This document shows, piece by piece, positions 9,344 through 18,350 of a stretch of DNA of 49,169 nucleotides. The translations under genes and the position numbers were made by a program. The notes below the pieces were generated by a model, which saw only the letters and a list, made by a program, of their open reading frames with translations, was not told where the DNA came from and searched no databases. The stretch spans positions 1 to 49,169 of the forward strand of contig NZ_QVMK01000031.1 of assembly GCF_010500995.1 (NCBI RefSeq), in the 5' to 3' direction. How positions within the stretch are numbered: position 1 is the stretch's first letter; the number at the start of each line of letters is the position of its first letter. Source of the stretch: Bacteroides sp. 224. Its GTDB lineage: Bacteria > Bacteroidota > Bacteroidia > Bacteroidales > Bacteroidaceae.

Positions 9344-9375
9344 CAAATATAGGGCTTATTTGTTTTAATGTCAAA
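9344..9375 (-). promoter_or_regulatory. hipBA promoter
   Basis: On the minus strand TTTG (9375-9372), 20 bp, then TATATTTG (9351-9344): a near-perfect Bacteroidales housekeeping promoter. It fixes hipB translation to the ATG at 9305, leaving a leader of about 30 nt. Confidence 0.75.
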
Positions 9376-9427
9376 GAATAATAGCTTGTTTTTTGTATTC
9401 GGGTTTCTAAGCTTAACCTTCCACCGG

Positions 9428-9458
9428 GTTGTTTCTTCTTATTTTATCTGTATCTTTG
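9428..9458 (+). promoter_or_regulatory. Promoter of PD-(D/E)XK remnant
   Basis: GTTG (9428-9431), 19 bp, TATCTTTG (9451-9458). The ATG at 9463 comes only 4 nt after the box, so the mRNA is predicted to be leaderless or nearly so. Confidence 0.6.
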
Positions 9459-9462
9459 AATT

Positions 9463-9645
9463 ATGGAACGATATATTAACCCTTATACCGAGTTTGACAA
9501 ATGGATGTTTGTGCTTCGCAACCTATCCGGACTCATGGAACGCCCTGCTGCTTTGCAAGAGCGCGTGTTCAACCGCCTGTTTGAAGCTGCTGAAATCATA
9601 ACCCAAGCAACCGGTTTGTCTATCAAGGAGATAGAAGAGTTGTAA
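9463..9645 (+). pseudogene. Internally deleted PD-(D/E)XK (Rpn-like) transposase remnant
   Basis: This intact 60-codon frame fuses two parts of the PD-(D/E)XK nuclease family transposase (Rpn/PDDEXK_2) that is common in Bacteroidales. Residues 1-12 (MERYINPYTEFD) match the family's very N-terminus, normally followed by FKKLFG and the nuclease core. Residues 13-48 (KWMFVLRNLSGLMERPAALQ, then ERVFNRLFEAAEI) match a conserved helical region roughly 200 residues further on. The catalytic domain and C-terminal tail are missing, so it cannot be a nuclease. The promoter is retained. The family assignment is from remembered sequence similarity. It could be a selected mini-protein, but decay is the simpler reading. 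Confidence 0.7.
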
Positions 9646-9882
9646 CCCCTATACCTAAATACCTTCCCAAACGCTTGGATTTCTTTTCAACATGTTGTAT
9701 ATTTGTATATGTAATCCTGATTTAGCTTTCGGGTAAACTACTTAGATAAGAGGAGCGCTGATGTTTTCCTCTTTTTTCGTACATATCCCTTTCATATTGC
9801 TTGTAGGTGAGGTGGGAGAAACCATCTCGACAATAAAATGCCGGTTTCTTTCGTTCCGAATGGTGCCTTCTTTTCTCTGATT

Positions 9883-9948
9883 AGGTGCTACCTTTTGATG
9901 AAAAAGGTACGACCTAATGATTGGTTAGGTACGACCTGATGAAAACTA
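9883..9948 (+). repeat. Three tandem 22-bp units with AGGT-N3-ACCT dyads
   Basis: AGGTGCTACCT (9883-9893), AGGTACGACCT (9905-9915) and AGGTACGACCT (9927-9937) recur at exactly 22-bp spacing, and units 1 and 3 also share GATGAAAA after the dyad. A weak fourth unit (TGGTGCC...CTTTT) sits one period upstream at 9861. The array lies in the 527-bp gap between the transposase remnant and the hybrid regulator gene. Apart from this array and the -7 box at 10129, I see nothing in the gap. Confidence 0.7.
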
Positions 9949-10128
9949 CGATTATTCTCTTAAAAATACGTAAAGCTGCTCTTGACAAGTTTTGGGAGAA
10001 TGTTTATGATTATTCATTTCTTTAGCACAATTACCAATATATAAGTATGCTTACTCTCTCTTTTCATAATTTATAGGTATAGAAGCGACTTGGATTATAA
10101 CCTAAGGAGATATTTCTATTTTTATTCC

Positions 10129-10136
10129 TAAATTTG
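10129..10136 (+). promoter_or_regulatory. Putative -7 box for hybrid two-component regulator
   Basis: TAAATTTG at 10129-10136 fits TAnnTTTG, without a clear -33 element. A transcript start near 10141 excludes the TTG codon at 10134 as start and favours ATG 10173. Confidence 0.45.
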
Positions 10137-10172
10137 TACCTCTTTATAATTGCTACAAATTATATCACCGGA

Positions 10173-13100
10173 ATGAGAAAAGCACTGAATATTTTGTTTT
10201 GGATAATCCTTTCGTTCATACCCTCTATATCTTATGCGGTACATGCCGGAATGGGGCTGAAAGTCATTGATTTAGATGATGATATGCCTTCCACTTCCGT
10301 GCAAAGAGTATTTCAGGATAGCGATGGATTAATGTGGTTTGGCAGTACAGATGGTCTCTGCCGATACGACGGATACAGAACTCTGGTATTTCGCTCCGAC
10401 TATAGAAACCCCAACTTGCTTACCAACAATACGATCTCTTACCTGGCAGAAGATAAGAATAATCGCTTATGGATAGGAACAGAACGAGGCATCACCCTCA
10501 TGGATAGGCAGACATACACCTTTACCCATTTAACCCATGAAGCCGTTTCCGGCAAAATGATATTCTGCATCACCACAACCAGTGATAGCCTGATTTGGGT
10601 AGGTGCAGGTGATGGGCTGTATTGTTTCAATCCGGATTTGTCCCTTCGTAAGGAATACCACGCAAACCCTCAGGAGGGGAGGGTAATCAATATCTACGAA
10701 GATTCTTATAAAGACATTTGGCTCTGCCGGGCAGGAAGTGGCATTTTAAAATATAACAAGAAGGATGATACATTGATAGCCTTTCCCCCTATAGGAAAAC
10801 GGAATAACCCTTTCCGGGTTTATCAGGATAATAGAAAACAATATTGGGTATGTACGTGGGACGATGGGCTTTATCTGTTCGATCCTCATAAGAATAAAGA
10901 TACAATGTACACTCCCCTACCTGTTGAAAGGAAAGGAACCAAACAACCCGAAACCATCTTTTTCAGCATCGTACAGGATGATGTAAATAATGAAATATGG
11001 ACAGTCTCTTTTTCCGGTATCATTGTTTTTAGATACAACAAGGATAACTGTATTGAGGTGGTAGAAAACCCGAAGATACTGGAGCGCACAAATGGCATCT
11101 TTAGCGAAATTGTTAAAGATCGTAATGGCAATTTGTGGATAGGAGCTTTCCACGAAGGGGCTATCCTTATCAATTTTGATCAGCCGGTTATTCATAATTA
11201 TGATCTTCCTGAGATAAAAGAAAAACTGGGGTTAAGCCCCAATATAACGGCTTTATACGAAGATAAAGATGGTTTGCTCTGGTTTACCCAAAACCGGTAT
11301 GGCTTTGGAATTTATAATCCGGCAACCGGACAAACAAAGCTCTTGAATGGCTCTCCGGCTTTTGAAGAAAGAGGCATTGAAAGTATTAGCTGTGTTATTG
11401 ATTATGTACAAGGCTCGGCAGATACCTCCGAAGCAGATATGTGGATGGGAGTAGGGCACTGCGATTTAATCTATATGCTCCGCAAAGACGGAACCGATTT
11501 GAAGTTTGTTGATGAAATAGATTTGCAGGCATTGTTTCCCGGCATCGGTCATCCGGTACTTTTTTATGCCGATAAAAGGAATAATATATGGATTGGAACA
11601 ATGAAAGGCTTATTGGTAAAGCCATACGATTCTTCCGAAATTCGGATGGTTAACCCTTATTCCGGATGGGTGACGGGCATAACAGAAGACTCCCGGGGAA
11701 GCATCTGGGTGTCGAGCTCTTCGGAAGGGGTATTTCGCATTACCATTTCGCACAATATGGATTGGGAACATCCGGAAATGGTTCAATACAATAAAAAATC
11801 AGGCGAATTGCCGGGCAACAATATGCAAACGGTAGCCGCAGATAAAGAAGGTCGTGTATGGATAGGAACAGCCGAAGGAAGTATTATAGTTTATAACAAC
11901 CTCAACCAGATTTTTGTAGACTATACAACTCGTTGTGGCATGAAAGGGCATAGCATCCAAAACCTGATGGTAGATGATATGGGACATGTTTGGATAACAA
12001 CTTTTACCCGGATCACCGAGTACAATCCTACAAATAATGCTTTCTGGACTTATAGCCCATCAGATGGATTATTGGTTAATTCATTCATAAAGGATGCCGT
12101 TTGCAAAAGTCGTTTATCGAATAAAATATACTTTGGAGGCAATTTAGGGATCTCGGCTTTTATTCCTTCTACCCGATTGATGGCACCTTTGGGAAAAATC
12201 AATGCTTTGGTTACGGATGTACGGGTAAACAATCAGTCGATTTTGCAAGCCGAAAGCAAAGAGGCAACCTTTGATTTTCTCAACCAAAGCCTGCTGTTGA
12301 AACCGGGTGGTGATAATCTGGAGATTGATTTCTCCGCACTTAACTACACCTATCCGGGCAAGATACAATATGCCTACAAACTCTCCGGAGTAGATAACGA
12401 CTGGGTATATGCACCAAATAACCGTCAGTTTGCCACTTACAATCAACTAAGAAAAGGGAAGTATACCTTCCAATTGAGAGTAACGGATGAAAACAGAGTT
12501 TGGGATGATGAAGTGTTTCTGTTGAATATCTATAAAGAGCCGGCTTATTATGAAACGTGGTTTGCCTATCTGGTTTACTGCTACATTTTTCTTCTTGTTA
12601 TAGGTTTGACTTTCCGGTTTATTATTAACCGCATTCAGTTACGCAATGCTTTGAAGATAGCACAAATAGAGAAAGAAAAGACCGAAGAACTTACACAAAT
12701 GAAGTTAAGGTACTTTACAAATGTATCGCACGATTTGTTGACTCCATTAACCATTATATCCTGCACAATTGATGATGTAGAGGCAACCACAGGCAAAAAG
12801 CTACCTCAGTTTAGCACCATGCGTTCCAATGTAAAGCGCCTTCGCAGGTTATTGCAGCAGATTCTGGACTTTAGAAAAATAGAGAGCAACAGTATTCGTT
12901 TACAGGTAAGCTATGGCAACATTGCTTTGTTCATTAAAGACATTTGTTATACGCATTTCTCTCCACTGATTAAAAGTAAAGAGATAACATTTCTCTTTTC
13001 GGCAGAGCCCGAATTGAACAATGCTTTCTTTGATGGGGATAAGATTGACAAGATCTTGTTCAATATACTCTCCAATGCTTTTAAGTACACTCCCAATCAT

Positions 13101-14207
13101 GGCACTATTCGCGTAAGCCTGCGGAATATAGAGAAAGAAGAACATACTTTCCTGTCCATAGAAATTGCAGATTCAGGTGTAGGGATTGAAGAAAAAGACT
13201 TGGCAAACATCTTTACCAGGTTCTACTTTAATAAGCAAATGGCACAGAATCAAACGAATGGAATTGGGCTTTCGGTTACTAAAGATATGATAGAACTGCA
13301 CCACGGAACTATCGAGGTAAGCAGTAAAGTAAATGAAAGTACCACATTCACAGTACTGATTCCTATTGATGAAGCCAGTTACTCAGCCGATGAGTTGGTT
13401 CAACCTGTGATAGAAGAAGCTATTCAGCCGGATTATGCCGATAACTGGAAAAAAGCAGCCACGCTTCTGTTGGTAGAAGATAATAAAGAGCTGTTGGCCA
13501 CCTACAATAATATTCTGTCTAAGTATTACCACATCTTTACTGCCCACAATGGCTTAGAGGCGCTTCGTATTGTGGAGAAAGAAGATATAGATATTATTGT
13601 AAGCGATGTAATGATGCCCCAAATGGATGGGTTAGAGTTTTGCCGACAACTAAAAGCAAACATTGAAACCAGCCATATACCGGTATTGCTTCTTACGGCA
13701 AAGAGCTCGGCAGAAGATCGCATAGCATGTTATAATGCAGGAGCCGACGGGTATATATCGAAACCTTTTGAACTGAAAGTATTGGAAGCCCGAATCAATA
13801 ACTTCCTTCAGAATAAAAAGGAAAAACAAAAAGAGTTCAAGAAGGATGCGGATATCAACATCTCCACATTGCAATATACTTTTCAGGACGAGCAATTCCT
13901 GAAAAGTGTTGTATTATTGATTGAAGAGCATTTATCGGAACCCGACTTTGATAATATCGCATTTGCGCAGCAGCTGAATATGTCGCGCTCTTCCCTTTAC
14001 CGAAAGGTAAAGACCATGACAGGCTTATCTCCTATAGAACTAATTAAGAACATCCGGCTAAAACATGCCTGTGTTTTGTTGAAAGATAAATCCATTACTA
14101 TATCCGAGGTTGCTTATTCCGTTGGATTCACAGAACCTAAATATTTCTCGACTTGCTTTAAGCAGGAGTTTGGTATTGCGCCTAAAGAATATCAGAAGAA
14201 GGAATAA
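10173..14207 (+). CDS. Hybrid two-component system sensor/regulator (HTCS)
   Basis: This 1344-residue single-polypeptide sensor and transcription factor is typical of glycan sensing in Bacteroidales. Order: signal peptide (residues 1-22, MRKALNILFWIILSFIPS); a periplasmic two-propeller region rich in DxxGxxWxGT repeats (NRLWIGTERG, GNLWIGAFHEG, GRVWIGTAEG); a Y_Y_Y domain (YAYKLSGVDNDWVYAP); one membrane segment near residue 810; HisKA with YFTNVSHDLLTPLT, phospho-acceptor His about 853; HATPase with NILSNAFKYTPNHG; a receiver with phospho-acceptor Asp about 1145 (IIVSDVMMPQMDG); and a C-terminal AraC HTH. All key residues are present. Usually such genes neighbour a susC/susD locus; none lies here, so its target regulon is elsewhere or unknown. 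Confidence 0.95.
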   Translation: MRKALNILFWIILSFIPSISYAVHAGMGLKVIDLDDDMPSTSVQRVFQDSDGLMWFGSTDGLCRYDGYRTLVFRSDYRNPNLLTNNTISYLAEDKNNRLWIGTERGITLMDRQTYTFTHLTHEAVSGKMIFCITTTSDSLIWVGAGDGLYCFNPDLSLRKEYHANPQEGRVINIYEDSYKDIWLCRAGSGILKYNKKDDTLIAFPPIGKRNNPFRVYQDNRKQYWVCTWDDGLYLFDPHKNKDTMYTPLPVERKGTKQPETIFFSIVQDDVNNEIWTVSFSGIIVFRYNKDNCIEVVENPKILERTNGIFSEIVKDRNGNLWIGAFHEGAILINFDQPVIHNYDLPEIKEKLGLSPNITALYEDKDGLLWFTQNRYGFGIYNPATGQTKLLNGSPAFEERGIESISCVIDYVQGSADTSEADMWMGVGHCDLIYMLRKDGTDLKFVDEIDLQALFPGIGHPVLFYADKRNNIWIGTMKGLLVKPYDSSEIRMVNPYSGWVTGITEDSRGSIWVSSSSEGVFRITISHNMDWEHPEMVQYNKKSGELPGNNMQTVAADKEGRVWIGTAEGSIIVYNNLNQIFVDYTTRCGMKGHSIQNLMVDDMGHVWITTFTRITEYNPTNNAFWTYSPSDGLLVNSFIKDAVCKSRLSNKIYFGGNLGISAFIPSTRLMAPLGKINALVTDVRVNNQSILQAESKEATFDFLNQSLLLKPGGDNLEIDFSALNYTYPGKIQYAYKLSGVDNDWVYAPNNRQFATYNQLRKGKYTFQLRVTDENRVWDDEVFLLNIYKEPAYYETWFAYLVYCYIFLLVIGLTFRFIINRIQLRNALKIAQIEKEKTEELTQMKLRYFTNVSHDLLTPLTIISCTIDDVEATTGKKLPQFSTMRSNVKRLRRLLQQILDFRKIESNSIRLQVSYGNIALFIKDICYTHFSPLIKSKEITFLFSAEPELNNAFFDGDKIDKILFNILSNAFKYTPNHGTIRVSLRNIEKEEHTFLSIEIADSGVGIEEKDLANIFTRFYFNKQMAQNQTNGIGLSVTKDMIELHHGTIEVSSKVNESTTFTVLIPIDEASYSADELVQPVIEEAIQPDYADNWKKAATLLLVEDNKELLATYNNILSKYYHIFTAHNGLEALRIVEKEDIDIIVSDVMMPQMDGLEFCRQLKANIETSHIPVLLLTAKSSAEDRIACYNAGADGYISKPFELKVLEARINNFLQNKKEKQKEFKKDADINISTLQYTFQDEQFLKSVVLLIEEHLSEPDFDNIAFAQQLNMSRSSLYRKVKTMTGLSPIELIKNIRLKHACVLLKDKSITISEVAYSVGFTEPKYFSTCFKQEFGIAPKEYQKKE

Positions 14208-14259
14208 ATACCCCTGGTAAATTATTTATATTAAGTTGAACACAGAGGTACTTAACTGC

Positions 14260-15024
14260 TTAAAGTACAGTTTCTCCTTCTATATATTCCTCCAGAAATA
14301 AGTTTTCTCCGTCAAAGACGGCGTAAGAAAAGTTAGTGATCCAATCTCCGAGGATGGTGATACGCGAAGTGCGGCTCAACATCAGGTCGAGCATGATATG
14401 GCGATGCCCGAAAATAAAGTAATTAATATTGGGATGATCTTTTAAATATTCCTTGCTATAAAGTACAAGGTGTTCTTTATCTTCTCCCATATACACGGGC
14501 TCCCCTCCCCTTTCATGTTTCTCGCGGCTGTGCTTGGCCCAGCTTAATCCCCACTCCATGCTCCAGCGTGGATGAATATTAGAGAATAACCGTTGTAGGA
14601 AAGAACTGTGAAACATCTTACGAAGCATTTTGAAAGTTTTATCCGGATCTCCCAAACCATCGCCGTGGGCCAGATAGAATTCTTTACCATGCAACTCTAC
14701 TGTTTGAGGCTCATAATGCATCACCATGCCACACTCTTGAGTAAAGTAATCTTTGCACCATAAGTCGTGATTCCCAATAAAGAAATGTACCTCTACACCC
14801 ATATCCGTTAGTTCGGATATTTTCCCAAGGAAACGAGTATAACCCTTGGGCACAACGGTTTTATATTCGTACCAAAAGTCGAACATATCTCCCAGCAGGT
14901 AGATGGCAGAGGCTTTGTGTTTGATGCTATCGAGAAAATTAGCAAGGCGTCGTTCATGCATACGCCCCGACTTAATAGCTCTGGAACCCAAATGAGCATC
15001 AGACAGAAAATAGATATTCTTCAT
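14260..15024 (-). CDS. lpxH: UDP-2,3-diacylglucosamine diphosphatase (LpxH-type)
   Basis: This 254-residue calcineurin-like metallophosphoesterase hydrolyses UDP-2,3-diacylglucosamine to lipid X in lipid A synthesis. The metal-binding motifs are in order: DAHLG (residues 8-12), GDMFDFWYEY, GNHDLW, HGDGLGDPDK and FGHRH. Length fits the LpxH family. Its ATG shares a base with the TAA of the upstream gene (TAATG), indicating coupling. It is the last gene of the minus-strand run that starts at the glycosyltransferase. Confidence 0.9.
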   Translation of the reverse strand: MKNIYFLSDAHLGSRAIKSGRMHERRLANFLDSIKHKASAIYLLGDMFDFWYEYKTVVPKGYTRFLGKISELTDMGVEVHFFIGNHDLWCKDYFTQECGMVMHYEPQTVELHGKEFYLAHGDGLGDPDKTFKMLRKMFHSSFLQRLFSNIHPRWSMEWGLSWAKHSREKHERGGEPVYMGEDKEHLVLYSKEYLKDHPNINYFIFGHRHIMLDLMLSRTSRITILGDWITNFSYAVFDGENLFLEEYIEGETVL

Positions 15025-15335
15025 TATAAAAAGCCTAATTCCAGTTTAGCTTCATCACTAAGCATATCTTTATTCCATTCCGGTTCGAATACCAGGTTGA
15101 TGTTTGTAGAAGTAACCCCCTCTACAGAGTCCACTTTCATGCGTACATCTTCCATAATGAAGTCGGCTGCCGGGCAGTTGGGAGCCGTCAGCGTCATATC
15201 AATATCTACCTTTCCATCGTCGGTTACATCTATTTTATAGATCAATCCGAGGTCATAAACATTCACCGGTATTTCGGGGTCGAATACTGTTTTCAGTACA
15301 TCGACTATTTTTTCTTCTATTTCAAACTTGGTCAT
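15024..15335 (-). CDS. MIP18/DUF59 family Fe-S maturation protein (SufT-like)
   Basis: This 103-residue protein starts MTKFEIEEKIVDVLKTVFDP and carries the DUF59 signature DPEIPVNVYDLGLIY and the conserved LTAPNCPAADFIMEDV, with the Cys thought to take part in Fe-S cluster handling. Relatives (SufT, PaaD, MIP18) assist cluster assembly on client proteins. I chose the ATG at 15335; a longer frame starts with TTG at 15356. It is immediately coupled to lpxH. Confidence 0.85.
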   Translation of the reverse strand: MTKFEIEEKIVDVLKTVFDPEIPVNVYDLGLIYKIDVTDDGKVDIDMTLTAPNCPAADFIMEDVRMKVDSVEGVTSTNINLVFEPEWNKDMLSDEAKLELGFL

Positions 15336-15367
15336 AATAAGTACTTGTTTTTGCAAATATACACAAT

Positions 15368-16063
15368 CTATATCAGATCTTCTTTGTCGGCAAAGCTATA
15401 AAACGCTCCGTCGCATATAATAACATGGTCGGACAGGCGGATGTTCATCGTCTTGGCTCCCTGCTGAATAGCCGAAGTGAGCTTCCTGTCTGCCTGGCTT
15501 GGAGTTGGATTGCCCGAAGGGTGATTGTGGCAAATAATCAGACTGGTGGCATTTTGCAGAAGAGCTTCGCGCAAAATCAGGCGTACATCTGCATAAGTAC
15601 CATCTATTCCGCCCGTGCTGATACGTATTTTGTCAATTACTTTACCGGCCTGGTTCAGTAGGAGTATCCAGAACTCTTCGCGAGCAAGATCGCACATAAT
15701 AGGATGAAAGATCTTATAGACATCCGTTGAACATGTAATTTGTTTCCTTTCTTTAATTTCTTGCGAATTCCTACGTTTACCTAACTCCAGTGCAGCCATT
15801 ACTGTGGTAGCCTTGGCGGGGCCGAGTCCTTTGAATACCGAAAAGTTACGGTAAGTCCACTTGCCGAGTTCATGGAGGTTGTTATCGCAAGAGGCTAACA
15901 CACGCCGCATCAGTTCAACAGCGCTTTCTTCTGTATTCCCGGAACCGATAAGGATACCCAGTAGTTCGGCATCGCTTAGTGCATCGATTCCTTTGGCCAT
16001 CATTTTTTCGCGCGGACGGTCTTCTTCTGCCCATTCGTTAATGGATAGCTTTTTTATTGACAT
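15368..16063 (-). CDS. radC: RadC family JAB-domain protein
   Basis: This 231-residue protein has an N-terminal HhH region (NEWAEEDRPREKMMAKG, then LSDAELLGILIGSG and FKGLGPAKATTVMAALELG) followed by a JAMM metalloprotease-like domain with ICHNHPSGNPTPSQAD, the His-x-His...Asp zinc motif. RadC was historically linked to DNA repair, but its biochemical role is unsettled. Length is standard for the family. It sits 13 bp after the glycosyltransferase stop and 32 bp before the next gene. Confidence 0.93.
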   Translation of the reverse strand: MSIKKLSINEWAEEDRPREKMMAKGIDALSDAELLGILIGSGNTEESAVELMRRVLASCDNNLHELGKWTYRNFSVFKGLGPAKATTVMAALELGKRRNSQEIKERKQITCSTDVYKIFHPIMCDLAREEFWILLLNQAGKVIDKIRISTGGIDGTYADVRLILREALLQNATSLIICHNHPSGNPTPSQADRKLTSAIQQGAKTMNIRLSDHVIICDGAFYSFADKEDLI

Positions 16064-16076
16064 GTTAGATTGTGTA

Positions 16077-17066
16077 TTACTTATAAAAGTTCTTGTTGAA
16101 AGCAGAAAACTCGTCTTTCCTCAGAACACAGCGTAGCCACCAGGCACGAAGAAACCCGGTACCGTAACCAATTAATTGAATAAAAGAGGCAACTACGGCA
16201 TAAACACCTATTTTCGGGCTTTTATTTTGAATGGAAGCATCTATAGCAACCAATACTATATACAGCAAAATAGGCAGAAGCGAATATAAACAGAATATCC
16301 CTCCTACTAAAAAGAAAGCTATTCCCAATGTAAATGCAGCAGGCAAAAGGTGGACTAACTTTAAAGATTCCGGGTATTTTTTATAGAGATTAATACGTGC
16401 GATACCCGAATTGTGCACCTGTTTAAAGAATTTCCGAAAATCGGTGCGTCTTTTATGATACACCCATGCATCCGGAAACAGCCGACAAGAATATCCTGCT
16501 TTAAATATGCGGATACTGAAATCAATGTCCTCTCCGAAACGCATCTTCGAGAACCCTCCAAGTGTATTATAGGCATCTCGGCGTACCCCCATATTGAAGC
16601 TCCGGGGATAGAATTTATCCATCTTTTTCTTTCCTCCGCGTATGCCTCCGGTAGTAAAAAAGGAAGTCATGGAGTAATTGATTGCTTTCTGAATATCCGA
16701 GAAAGATTCGTGTGCCCGATCGGGACCCCCGAAAGCATCGGCAGGAGAAGCATTCAGTTCTTCTTCTACAGCATTAAAGTAAGTAGGGGGGAGTATGCAA
16801 TCGGAGTCAAGAATAATCAGGTAGTCTCCTTTGCTTCTTTCTGCTCCGTAATTTCGGGTTTGCCCCGGACCAGAATTTGGTTTGTAGAAATATTTAATAT
16901 CCAGCCTGTCGGTGTAGGAATCTACCACCTCTTTGCATAGAATACCGGACCCGTCTTCCACTACAATAACCTCAAAATCTTTAAACGTTTGTAAAGTAAG
17001 GCTTTGCAGTAACTCATCCACTTCATCGGGACGATTGTATACGGGGATAATGATTGAAAATTTCAT
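16077..17066 (-). CDS. Family 2 glycosyltransferase, membrane-anchored
   Basis: This 329-residue inverting GT-A glycosyltransferase has the nucleotide-sugar binding start FSIIIPVYNRPDEVDELLQS, the donor-binding GPGQTRNYGAERSKGDYLIILDSDC (the DSD metal site near residue 95) and the acceptor-side FGEDIDFSIRIFKAG (the ED motif). Residues 245-320 are hydrophobic (at least two membrane segments), placing the catalytic domain at the cytoplasmic face. Substrate and product cannot be inferred. It leads a run with radC, the DUF59 gene and lpxH; efp lies upstream, separated by an inverted-repeat element. Confidence 0.88.
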   Translation of the reverse strand: MKFSIIIPVYNRPDEVDELLQSLTLQTFKDFEVIVVEDGSGILCKEVVDSYTDRLDIKYFYKPNSGPGQTRNYGAERSKGDYLIILDSDCILPPTYFNAVEEELNASPADAFGGPDRAHESFSDIQKAINYSMTSFFTTGGIRGGKKKMDKFYPRSFNMGVRRDAYNTLGGFSKMRFGEDIDFSIRIFKAGYSCRLFPDAWVYHKRRTDFRKFFKQVHNSGIARINLYKKYPESLKLVHLLPAAFTLGIAFFLVGGIFCLYSLLPILLYIVLVAIDASIQNKSPKIGVYAVVASFIQLIGYGTGFLRAWWLRCVLRKDEFSAFNKNFYK

Positions 17067-17083
17067 TCCATGAAATTTTCAGT

Positions 17084-17199
<116 letters not shown>

Positions 17200-17209
<10 letters not shown>

Positions 17210-17766
17210 ACTCTTCCTTGATATGAACCGTCTCTTGTATCCACTTCGATGATTTCTCCTTCGTTAATAAACAGAGGAACACGTACAGTGGCACCAGTTT
17301 CTACAGTAGCAGGTTTGGTAGCATTGGTTGCAGTATCTCCTTTTAATCCGGGTTCAGTGTAAGTAATTAGCAATGTTACCTTTACTGGTAATTCTGCATA
17401 CAATACAGTTTCTGACTCGGCATGTGATATAACTTCAACAACTTCGCCTTCTTTCAGGTAATCCACACCAGTGATTAAATCTTTTTGGATAGGAATTTGC
17501 TCGAAAGTTTCTTGGTTCATGAAGTTATAACCCATATCATCTTGGTAAAGATATTGGTAAGGACGACGTTCGATACGTACTTCAGTGATTTTTACCCCTG
17601 CATTGAATGTTTTATCAATAGTACGTCCGTTGGTTACACTTTTTAATTTGGTACGAACAAAAGCAGCACCTTTTCCTGGTTTTACATGTAAAAATTCTAC
17701 GATAAAGTAATAGTGACCATCCAGGTCGATGCACATTCCGTTCTTAATGTCCGATGTAGTAGCCAT
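17200..17766 (-). CDS. efp: Elongation factor P
   Basis: This 188-residue factor rescues ribosomes stalled at polyproline. The domain I loop carrying the functional Lys is [14 protein letters not shown] (Lys near residue 32). Domains II and III follow, with the C-terminal signature [24 protein letters not shown] typical of EF-P. Its promoter on the minus strand (17909-17880) gives a long leader of about 108 nt. It is divergent from rpmH. Confidence 0.97.
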
Positions 17767-17879
17767 ACGATTTTTTATTTTTTTTGAATTATAATGATTT
17801 CTATTTTTCGGGTGTGTGTTTCAGTGTTAAGTTTATGAAGAAACTGAAAACTCACTGGTTCAATTACTTATAATTGCTG

Positions 17880-17909
17880 CAAAATTAATCGAAATAGCTA
17901 AAAACACAA
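17880..17909 (-). promoter_or_regulatory. efp promoter
   Basis: On the minus strand TTG (17909-17907), 19 bp, TAATTTTG (17887-17880). It matches the TTTG/TAnnTTTG consensus. Confidence 0.65.
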
Positions 17910-17938
17910 TATGTTTTGGCTAAAAAAAGACCGAATGC

Positions 17939-17969
17939 TTGGTTGATTTAAAAAAAGTCTCTATTTTTG
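17939..17969 (+). promoter_or_regulatory. rpmH promoter
   Basis: TTG (17939-17941), 20 bp, TATTTTTG (17962-17969), predicting a leader of about 40 nt before rpmH. It is divergent from the efp promoter 30 bp away. Confidence 0.65.
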
Positions 17970-18014
17970 CAACCCGATTCTGTATATGAATAATAACGTA
18001 AACAACATACTGTA

Positions 18015-18173
18015 ATGAAAAGAACATTTCAACCCTCTAACAGAAAGAGAAAAAACAAACACGGTTTCCGTGAGAGAATGGCTAGCGCCAACGGTCGTAG
18101 AGTATTGGCTGCTCGTCGTGCTAAAGGAAGAAAGAAATTAACTGTTTCTGACGAATATAACGGAACTAAGTAA
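18015..18173 (+). CDS. rpmH: 50S ribosomal protein L34
   Basis: This 52-residue basic protein starts [20 protein letters not shown] and contains [22 protein letters not shown], unmistakably L34. It has about eight extra C-terminal residues (VSDEYNGTK), as in other Bacteroidetes. It is followed by a strong hairpin terminator. It stands alone here; the usual rnpA partner is not adjacent. Confidence 0.98.
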   Translation: MKRTFQPSNRKRKNKHGFRERMASANGRRVLAARRAKGRKKLTVSDEYNGTK

Positions 18174-18215
18174 TTCTTTTGAAAAATGGCACTAATGCCA
18201 TAAACAAAATACAAG

Positions 18216-18250
18216 GAAGTGGAGATTTGAATGAATCTTCACTTCTTTTG
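18216..18250 (+). terminator. Intrinsic terminator of rpmH
   Basis: GAAGTGGAGATT (18216-18227) pairs with AATCTTCACTTC (18234-18245), one G-T pair, 6-nt loop, then TTTTGTTTTT. A small hairpin TGGCACTAATGCCA precedes it at 18187-18200. Confidence 0.85.
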
Positions 18251-18256
18251 TTTTTC

Positions 18257-18348
18257 TACACCCGGATGGAGAAGGGTCCTACACCCGGATGGAGAGAACT
18301 TCCACATCCGGATGGAGAACCTGCCTACACCCGGGTGGAGAAAAGATT
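18257..18348 (+). repeat. Four 23-bp tandem units (CACCCGGATG), composite element A
   Basis: Near-palindromic cores TACACCCGGATGGA begin at 18257, 18280, 18303 and 18326, an exact 23-bp period, with about 9 bp of non-conserved filler. The third copy is the variant CACATCCGGATGGA. A homologous array lies at 34497-34588. Confidence 0.9.
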
Positions 18349-18350
18349 TT

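Noticed and set aside
16413..16940. 175-codon antisense frame in the glycosyltransferase gene
   Set aside because: Shadow of a conserved GT2 frame; no independent support.
18257..18348. CRISPR array
   Set aside because: The period is 23 bp with palindromic units and only about 9 bp between cores, far too short for spacers; no cas genes are near.
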